A stretch of 23,264 bases of DNA. Origin: an uncultured Massilia sp. GTDB lineage: Bacteria > Pseudomonadota > Gammaproteobacteria > Burkholderiales > Burkholderiaceae. Below, piece after piece: positions 6,649-11,779 of the stretch (position 1 is the first letter of the stretch; each line of letters opens with the position of its first letter). A program made the translations under genes and the position numbers. The stretch is from the NCBI GenBank assembly GCA_946886065.1, contig CAMPHU010000057.1, positions 1-23,264 on the forward strand, in the 5' to 3' direction. The notes below the pieces were generated by a model. That model saw only the letters and a program-made list of their open reading frames with translations, ran no database searches and had not been told where the DNA came from.

Positions 6649-6752
6649 GCGCTAGCTTCCGCAAGAATTTTCAAGACCAACGTCCCTGTTGGGCCAGCGT
6701 GGAGGGCCAGAACGGCCTCCCACATTTCTTTGGAGTTAATCGAGGAGTCGAA

Positions 6753-8525
6753 GTGAATAACGATAAACAAAATCGTCACTCTACATGGAAACCTTTCCAG
6801 CAGTTGGCCGCCGGCCTTCTCCTGGCCGTCGGGGCGCAAGCCTCCGCCAGCGTCAGCAATCCCGCCATTGGCCAGCTGCTGTGGTCCGACGAATTCAATG
6901 GCACCAGCCTCAACACGGCCGCGTGGTCGGCCACCGACGGCAACGGCTGCCAGATCAACCTCTGCGGCTACGGCAACGCCGAACTCCAGTACTACAGCCC
7001 CAACAACGTCTCGATCGTCGACGTTCCCTTCGAATCCGGCACCCGCGCCCTCGCCATCCAGGCCCGTCACCAGACGGTCGGCAGCAACGTCTTCACATCC
7101 GGCAAAATCGACACCAAGGGCAAGGTCCAGGTGCAGTACGGCATGGTGGAAGTGCGCATGAGCACCCCCGCCGTCGCCACCGGACTGTGGCCGGCCGCCT
7201 GGATGCTGGGCGTCAGCCCGCAAACCTGGCCGCGCAACGGCGAAATCGACATCATGGAGATGGGGCACAAGGCTTCGGCGCGCACGGCGGCCGGCTCGCC
7301 CTCCGCCAATCATTTCGTCGGCTCCAACGTGATCACCTACCAGCAGGCGGCCTGCGTCCCCGGCAACGAAAGCTGCGCCGCTTCGACCGCCTGGCAGACC
7401 AAGAACTGGTACGTTTCCTCGACCCCGCTGACCAACCGCTTCGTCATCTACCGCCTCTACTGGACCGAAAGCGAGATGCGCTTCACCGTCGTCGACAATG
7501 GCGTCGAACGCAACATGTACGACGCGCCGCTGCCGGTCAATTCGACGGCCCTGCAGGCGCCCTTCTACCTGCTCCTGAACCTGGCCGTGGGCGGCAACTT
7601 CACCGACGCCGCCACCCCGGGCCAGGTTAGCGCACCGCTGCCGGGCACCATGTATGTCGACTACGTGCGCGTCTACCAGCTCGACGGCAAGGGCACGGTC
7701 AAGCTCGGCAACCAGACCGTGCCTGAAACCGGCAAATTCGGCGTGTTCACCGACACCACCACGGTCAACAGCAAGCTGGTGGCCGGCACCACCTCCGACA
7801 TCTTCCTGTGGAACAGCGCTTCCAGCGGCGCCGGCAATCTTCCTCCCTACGAGGGCAGTAACGTGATTGCCTGGAGCTACAATGCGCCCGGCCAGTGGTT
7901 CGGCGGCGGCGTCCAGTCGCGCCAGGCCCGCGACCTGAGCAATTTCCGCAACGGGACGATGAAGTTCCGCATCAAGATCCCGGCCAATGTGTCCTTCAAC
8001 ATTGGCGTCGGCGATACCTACACCAACCAGAACTGGGTCAACTTCCCGGCCAACACCACCACCCATGGCCTGGTGCGCAATGGCGAATGGGCGACCGCGA
8101 CGGTCCCCGTCACAAGCCTGATCGGCCCCAAGGTGGCGCTGCAGTCCCTGCTCGATGTCTTCATGATCTCGAGCGACGCCAACCGCCTGCCCGCCTCGAG
8201 CTTCCAGTTCGCCATCGACGACATCGTCTGGGATTCGGGCAGCACGGCCACCCAGCCGCCGGCGCCGACCGGCCCCACCTCCGTGACCCAGACCTCCGCC
8301 ACCACGCTGCAGTTCACCACGACGACCGGCGGCTGGGCCGACGTGCACTACACGGTGAACAATGGCGTCCAGCAGAACGTGCGCATGCGCCTCGACGGCA
8401 GCACCAACACCCATATCGCCGGCGGCCTCAAGATCGGCGACGTGGTGCGCTACAGCTTCACCTACTGGGATACGGCGCGCAACTATGCCGTCGATACCGC
8501 CTGGCAGAGCTACACGATGCAGTGA
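6753..8525 (+). CDS. Secreted GH16 endo-beta-glucanase (laminarinase type) with C-terminal carbohydrate-binding modules
   Basis: Glycoside hydrolase family 16 enzyme, 590 aa from a GTG at 6753. GAGGAG lies five bases upstream; an earlier in-frame ATG at 6699 lacks a ribosome site and would lengthen the signal peptide. The signal peptide is about residues 1-32, ending GAQASA. The GH16 jelly roll covers about 40-310 (LLWSDEFNG, YGMVEVRMS, GLWPAAWM). The catalytic motif GEIDIMEM supplies nucleophile E164, D166 and acid/base E169. After it comes a beta-sandwich module (about 325-495) containing FRNGTMKFRIKIP. The C-terminal module (about 505-590, with WADVHYTVNNG, GDVVRYSFTYWD and TAWQSYT) resembles CBM56-type beta-1,3-glucan binders. 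The likely substrate is beta-1,3- or mixed-linkage glucan; EIDIME is shared by laminarinases and lichenase-like members, so linkage is not certain. Confidence 0.92.
   Translation: MNNDKQNRHSTWKPFQQLAAGLLLAVGAQASASVSNPAIGQLLWSDEFNGTSLNTAAWSATDGNGCQINLCGYGNAELQYYSPNNVSIVDVPFESGTRALAIQARHQTVGSNVFTSGKIDTKGKVQVQYGMVEVRMSTPAVATGLWPAAWMLGVSPQTWPRNGEIDIMEMGHKASARTAAGSPSANHFVGSNVITYQQAACVPGNESCAASTAWQTKNWYVSSTPLTNRFVIYRLYWTESEMRFTVVDNGVERNMYDAPLPVNSTALQAPFYLLLNLAVGGNFTDAATPGQVSAPLPGTMYVDYVRVYQLDGKGTVKLGNQTVPETGKFGVFTDTTTVNSKLVAGTTSDIFLWNSASSGAGNLPPYEGSNVIAWSYNAPGQWFGGGVQSRQARDLSNFRNGTMKFRIKIPANVSFNIGVGDTYTNQNWVNFPANTTTHGLVRNGEWATATVPVTSLIGPKVALQSLLDVFMISSDANRLPASSFQFAIDDIVWDSGSTATQPPAPTGPTSVTQTSATTLQFTTTTGGWADVHYTVNNGVQQNVRMRLDGSTNTHIAGGLKIGDVVRYSFTYWDTARNYAVDTAWQSYTMQ
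6786..6799. promoter_or_regulatory. Second LacI-type operator inside the GH16 coding start (O2)
   Basis: TGGAAACCTTTCCA matches the upstream operator at 13 of 14 bases, and the match continues into the following GC. It lies in codons 12-16 of the GH16 gene, with its centre 151 bases from the centre of the first site. This is close to a whole number of helical turns and so compatible with repression by DNA looping. It could be a coincidence of coding sequence, but a 15/16 match is hard to explain that way. Confidence 0.5.
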
Positions 8526-8615
8526 TCGCCGGTCCTCCCGGATGCCGTCCGAACGGCGCCGGGAACCTCAGGCGTGCGGCGCGGTCTGATGGCACAGGAG
8601 GAAAAGGAGGCAAAC

Positions 8616-8948
8616 ATGGCCACCATCAGACTCGACAAGCCCGTCTGGGGAAGCTAGGCCGACAGAATGTCGAAGGCGCTCCTCGGTACGCCCGCCGAGG
8701 TGGAAGTCGCGTCGATGAACTTCGGCGTCCAGCTCGCGGCCGAATGGATACCGCTGCTCGGCATCCTGTACGACCACAAGAACGACCTGCTCGCCCTGAG
8801 CTTCGAAGGCCTGGATCACATGGTGCGGCATCCCCAGGATATCTACATCCAGGAAAACGGCGGCCAGCTGCAGAGCATCGAGGTGATCGGCAACGCCGGC
8901 GCCCGCCACATCATTCGCCTGCGCCAGCCTGTTCCGCTCCCCGTTTGA
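8616..8948 (+). pseudogene. DUF5335-like gene interrupted by an amber codon
   Basis: A perfect ribosome binding site AAGGAGG (8604-8610) leads to an ATG at 8616. It opens MATIRLDKPVWGS and then hits TAG at 8655-8657. The same frame continues without a break through ADRMSKALLGTPAEVEVASM to 8948. The whole reads like a small protein of the DUF5335 kind (a Trp then Tyr/Phe-x-D-R-L-S-K near the N-terminus, then EVAS, AEWIPLLGI, EGLDHMVRHP, and a C-terminal IIRLRQP). The TAG falls where relatives tend to have Tyr or another aromatic residue, consistent with a single base change from TAC or TAT. Restart at the ATG at 8667 would give a 93 aa product without a ribosome site. Function of the family is unknown; it is probably unrelated to the GH16 gene 90 bases upstream. 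A sequencing error remains possible. Confidence 0.6.
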
Positions 8949-9034
8949 CGGCCGGCGCTGGGCCGTTCGTCCCGGGCGCCCCGGGCTAAGCGAGGCGCGT
9001 CAGGCCCGCCGCGCGGACCAGGCTCCCCAGCCCA

Positions 9035-9505
9035 TCATCCGGCCGGCTTTGTCGCCGGCCTTGGAGGCGGGCCCATGCGCATGTTGGCGTTCTCGATGTC
9101 GGCCGCGATGAGCCAGCGGCCGTCCACCTTGCGCAGCACCAGCACGAATTTGCCGAAATCGCCTGTCTGGCCTGCCGGGCCATAGGCGCCCACGATGGTG
9201 GCCAGGTCGCCGGAGGCACGGTAATCGATCACGCGCAGGAAGGTCGGCATGCCGCCGCCGCCCGAATACGCTTTGGCGATGCTGTCTTTGCCGCGTGCCG
9301 GGGGCTGATTGCTCGGCAGGGCAATGCCATCGTCCGCGAACAGCGCCGCCAGTCCCTTGGCGTCGTTGGCGGCCCAGGCCTTTTCATAGTCGCGCAACAC
9401 CCGGTCGACCTCGGGCGGCACGTTCACCGAAGGCAGGGCCTGGCCCGCCGCCGGACCCGCGCCCAATACCGCGGCCAGCACTGGCGCCATCAGATATGCA
9501 CGCAT
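9035..9505 (-). CDS. Secreted SnoaL-like/DUF4440 family protein (SgcJ/EcaC type)
   Basis: A 156 aa protein from the ATG at 9505, which has AAAAAGGGG six bases upstream. An ATG two codons earlier (9511) abuts the G-run, and the open frame to 9583 has an implausible N-terminus. The signal peptide is about residues 1-21 (MRAYLMAPVLAAVLGAGPAAG). The mature part has the NTF2-like cone-fold pattern: VDRVLRDYEKAWAANDAKGLAALFADDGIALP, then ARGKDSIAKAY, and strands ending FVLVLRKVDGRWLIAADIENANM. Members of this group are small-molecule-binding or hydrolytic proteins with no common function, so none is assigned. It is convergent with the DUF5335-like gene and divergent from the GH43 gene. Confidence 0.8.
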   Translation of the reverse strand: MRAYLMAPVLAAVLGAGPAAGQALPSVNVPPEVDRVLRDYEKAWAANDAKGLAALFADDGIALPSNQPPARGKDSIAKAYSGGGGMPTFLRVIDYRASGDLATIVGAYGPAGQTGDFGKFVLVLRKVDGRWLIAADIENANMRMGPPPRPATKPAG

Positions 9506-9663
9506 TCGCATCCCCTTTTTCTTATTGATCAGGCCGATTCTAGCCAGCCGGGACGCAACTGACCATGAAAAATTGATACGCATGCCAGACGAACGCTCGC
9601 GCGCTCGCCACGGAGCTGAGCCGCCCGGGCGCCCCGATTCCCGCAGCGCAGCATGAAAAGGGC

Positions 9664-9693
9664 TTGTGGACTACCAAATGTTAGCGCTAGACT
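9664..9693 (+). promoter_or_regulatory. GH43 promoter region with xyl-box-like operator
   Basis: TGTTAGCGCTAGAC (9679-9692) contains the eight-base palindrome TAGCGCTA. On the minus strand it matches 11 of 14 bases of the xyl-box TGGTAGCGCTAACA that I recall for XylR (LacI family) in Xanthomonas and Caulobacter. A weak promoter, TTGTGG (9664-9669) with 18 bases to TAGACT (9688-9693), overlaps it, so repressor binding would occlude RNA polymerase. The 11-base word ACCAAATGTTA (9673-9683) leads into the site and recurs inverted before the TonB receptor gene. Confidence 0.5.
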
Positions 9694-9750
9694 TTTTATG
9701 TTCGTGTTTGTCGCGCCCAGGCGGCCCAGTCCATCTTATTTCCTGCACCC

Positions 9751-11385
9751 ATGACTTCTCAAACCAGACGCAAGCTGTTCAAGTCCGTCGCCGCTGGCGC
9801 CGCCTCACTCCCTTTGGCCGGCAGCGCGGCGAGCGCCGCCGCTGCCTCCGCGCCAGGACGGGCCGCCCAGCCCGCCGCACCGCGCTGGGCGCGTGGGGTC
9901 GAAGGCCAGCGCAAGGCCGACCTCGGCAACGGGACCTTCCTGAATCCGATCATCGCGGGCGACCACCCCGACCCCACGATCCTCAAGGACGGCAAGGATT
10001 ATTACATGAGCTTCTCGTCCTTCTATTCCTACCCCGGCATCGTGATCTGGCACTCGACCGACCTGGTCAACTGGACGCCGGTCGGCCCCGCCCTGAGCAG
10101 GCCGCTGGGCACGATCTGGGCGGTGGACCTGTGCAAGCACGATGGCCGCTTCTTCGTCTACATCCCGGCCGCGCCCGACGGCAGTACATGGTCGATCTAC
10201 GCGATCTGGGCCGACGACATCCGCGGCCCGTGGAGCGACCCGGTCGACCTCGGCATCAAAGGCTGCATCGACCCTGGCCACATCGTGGGCGAGGACGGCA
10301 AGCGCTACCTGTTCGTCAACGGCATCCGCAAGCTACGCCTCAAGGACGACGGCCTCGCCACCGACGGACCGCTCGAAGCGGCCTACAGCCCATGGCGCTA
10401 CCCGGAAGACTGGGTGGCCGAGAACTTCGCACCCGAGGGGCCGAAGCTGCTGCGCCGCGGCGAATGGTTCTACCTGGTCACGGCGGTCGGCGGCACGGCC
10501 GGCCCGCCGACCGGCCACATGGTGATCGCCGCACGCTCGCGCTCCATCCACGGGCCCTGGGAGCATTGCCCGCGCAACCCGCTGGTGCGCACTCTTGACG
10601 CCGCCGAACCGTGGTGGTCGCGCGGCCACGCGACCGTGGTCGAAGGTCCCGGCGGCGATTGGTGGATGGTCTACCACGGCTACGAGAACGGCTTCCGCAC
10701 GCTCGGCCGCCAGACCCTGCTCGAACCGGTCGAATGGACGGCGGACGGCTGGTTCCGCGCCAAGGGCGGAGACTTGTCACGCCCCTTGCCCAAGCCGCGC
10801 GGCGGCAAGAGCGGCCCGCACGGCTTCGCGCTCTCCGACGACTTCAGCAGCAACCGGTTCGGCGTCCAGTGGGCCTTCCACGATCCCGCGCCCGACGAGA
10901 TGGCGCGTGCGAAGTATGGGCCGGGGGCGCTGGTGATCGCCGCCAAGGGGCGCGGCCCGGCCGACAGCCCGCCCCTGACCTGCCCGGTGGGCGAGCGCCG
11001 CTACGAGGCCGAAATCACCCTCGAGCTGCAGGGCGCCGCCGAAGCGGGCCTGCTGCTGTTCTACAACCACAAGGCCTTCGTCGGCGTGGGCTTCGACAAG
11101 GACGCGATCAAGACCTTCTCGGCCGCCGAGGAGCAGGGCTGGATGAAGACGAAGACCGGCGCCCAGCGCCTGCGCATCCGCGTCACCAACGACGACCATG
11201 TCGTGACTTACCGGTATTCGCGCGACGACGGCGCGACCTGGCAGTTGCATGGGCTGCGCATGGAAGTCTCGGGCATCCACCATAACGTGTTCGGCGGCTT
11301 CCTGAGTCTGAAACTGGGAATCTATTGCGCGGGCAGCGGCGCCGTGCGGATGAGCCGCTTCAGCTACCGCGCCCTTCCCGCCTGA
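9751..11385 (+). CDS. Exported GH43 glycosidase (beta-xylosidase/alpha-L-arabinofuranosidase type) with C-terminal beta-sandwich
   Basis: A 544 aa glycoside hydrolase family 43 enzyme. The N-terminus MTSQTRRKLFKSVAAGAASLPL has the twin-arginine pattern, so export folded through Tat is likely; cleavage is probably near residues 28-38. The five-bladed propeller spans about 62-350. It carries the catalytic base D74 in GDHPDPT, the pKa-tuning D174 in CIDPGHI and the general acid E229 in APEGPKLL, all intact. The C-terminal part (about 365-540, starting FALSDDFSSNRFGVQW) is the concanavalin-like sandwich usual in GH43 beta-xylosidases. No good Shine-Dalgarno precedes the ATG. The stop is 394 bases before the TonB receptor gene, so it is probably a separate transcription unit under the same control. 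Xylosidase versus arabinofuranosidase cannot be settled by reading. Confidence 0.9.
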   Translation: MTSQTRRKLFKSVAAGAASLPLAGSAASAAAASAPGRAAQPAAPRWARGVEGQRKADLGNGTFLNPIIAGDHPDPTILKDGKDYYMSFSSFYSYPGIVIWHSTDLVNWTPVGPALSRPLGTIWAVDLCKHDGRFFVYIPAAPDGSTWSIYAIWADDIRGPWSDPVDLGIKGCIDPGHIVGEDGKRYLFVNGIRKLRLKDDGLATDGPLEAAYSPWRYPEDWVAENFAPEGPKLLRRGEWFYLVTAVGGTAGPPTGHMVIAARSRSIHGPWEHCPRNPLVRTLDAAEPWWSRGHATVVEGPGGDWWMVYHGYENGFRTLGRQTLLEPVEWTADGWFRAKGGDLSRPLPKPRGGKSGPHGFALSDDFSSNRFGVQWAFHDPAPDEMARAKYGPGALVIAAKGRGPADSPPLTCPVGERRYEAEITLELQGAAEAGLLLFYNHKAFVGVGFDKDAIKTFSAAEEQGWMKTKTGAQRLRIRVTNDDHVVTYRYSRDDGATWQLHGLRMEVSGIHHNVFGGFLSLKLGIYCAGSGAVRMSRFSYRALPA

Positions 11386-11508
11386 ACGGCGCGGGTGGGC
11401 CAGGCGCGAGTGTTCAAAAAACAACATTACGCGCCGCGGCAACCACAATGATCGCGCTCACATCCGGCCGCCGGGTGCGCAGCGCCTGCCTCGGCAGGGC
11501 CGCTGCCG

Positions 11509-11518
11509 AAACCGGTTT
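11509..11518. promoter_or_regulatory. LacI-type palindrome AAACCGGTTT
   Basis: A perfect ten-base palindrome of the same core as the operator before the ABC transporter genes (1926-1937); the shared context is GAAACCGGTTT. It lies about 165 bases upstream of the probable receptor promoter, so it is either a distant auxiliary site or a chance match. Confidence 0.35.
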
Positions 11519-11659
11519 TCCTCATGAAATCCGGTAGTTGCAAACCAGCGGCGGGCCGCACACTGACTAACGCCGGGGGCTCTCTGCATCGATTTCCGGC
11601 TTATCACCCAGGCTCTGAAAACGTCTTGACGAATAAAGTGTGAGAATCAATGGTTGCGC

Positions 11660-11679
11660 ATAACATTTGGTGTTATATT
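11660..11679 (+). promoter_or_regulatory. Extended -10 promoter with overlapping inverted repeat
   Basis: TG-T-TATATT (11671-11679) is an extended -10 element with no good -35 hexamer. An inverted repeat ATAACA-TTTGG-TGTTAT (11660-11676) overlaps it. The part TAACATTTGGT (11661-11671) is the exact reverse complement of the ACCAAATGTTA word before the GH43 gene. Transcription would begin near 11686. Confidence 0.5.
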
Positions 11680-11713
11680 ACTTAACAGGTCGTGCCGCCA
11701 TGCATGGAGTAAA

Positions 11714-11727
11714 TGGTAGCGCTACAG
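11714..11727. promoter_or_regulatory. Xyl-box-like operator TGGTAGCGCTACAG
   Basis: It contains a perfect ten-base palindrome GTAGCGCTAC and matches the first 11 bases of the recalled xyl-box TGGTAGCGCTAACA. It sits about 30 bases after the predicted transcription start and 53 bases before the receptor ATG, a roadblock position for a LacI-type xylose-responsive repressor. Confidence 0.6.
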
Positions 11728-11779
11728 CGAAAGAGCCCCAGCAGACGGGCGCTGATAAACAACGGATGGAGACAACAAC

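Larger units (their letters stand above)
6204..6752. other. 549-base intergenic region between the Rrf2 gene and the GH16 gene
   Basis: This region carries no gene I can support. It holds four Rrf2-type inverted repeats (6232-6481), the GH16 promoter (6591-6619) and a LacI-type operator (6635-6648). Local A+T content is clearly higher than in the coding regions, especially 6581-6635. A very short minus-strand frame at about 6312-6360 has no recognisable relatives and I do not call it. Confidence 0.6.
11386..11779. other. 394-base regulatory intergenic region before the TonB receptor gene
   Basis: No gene is supported here. It contains a TCGGCAG-N5-CTGCCGA hairpin (11491-11509) followed directly by a LacI-type AAACCGGTTT palindrome, an extended -10 promoter with an overlapping inverted repeat (11660-11679), and a xyl-box-like site (11714-11727). 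The hairpin lacks a clean T-tract, so I do not call it a terminator. Confidence 0.55.

Noticed and set aside
6312..8414. A 700-codon open frame on the minus strand opposite the GH16 gene
   Set aside because: It is a GC-rich shadow: the translation is dominated by Gly, Ala, Arg, His and Val with no domain, while the opposite strand encodes a complete GH16 enzyme with catalytic motif.
8971..8985. CCCGGG-CGC-CCCGGG hairpin between the DUF5335-like gene and the minus-strand SnoaL-like gene
   Set aside because: The stem is strong, but no T-tract follows on either strand, so it is not called a terminator.
11403..11435. GGCGCG and CGCGCC arms around an A-rich spacer after the GH43 stop
   Set aside because: The arms are six bases of pure GC in a GC-rich genome with a 21-base spacer and no T-tract; chance is likely.
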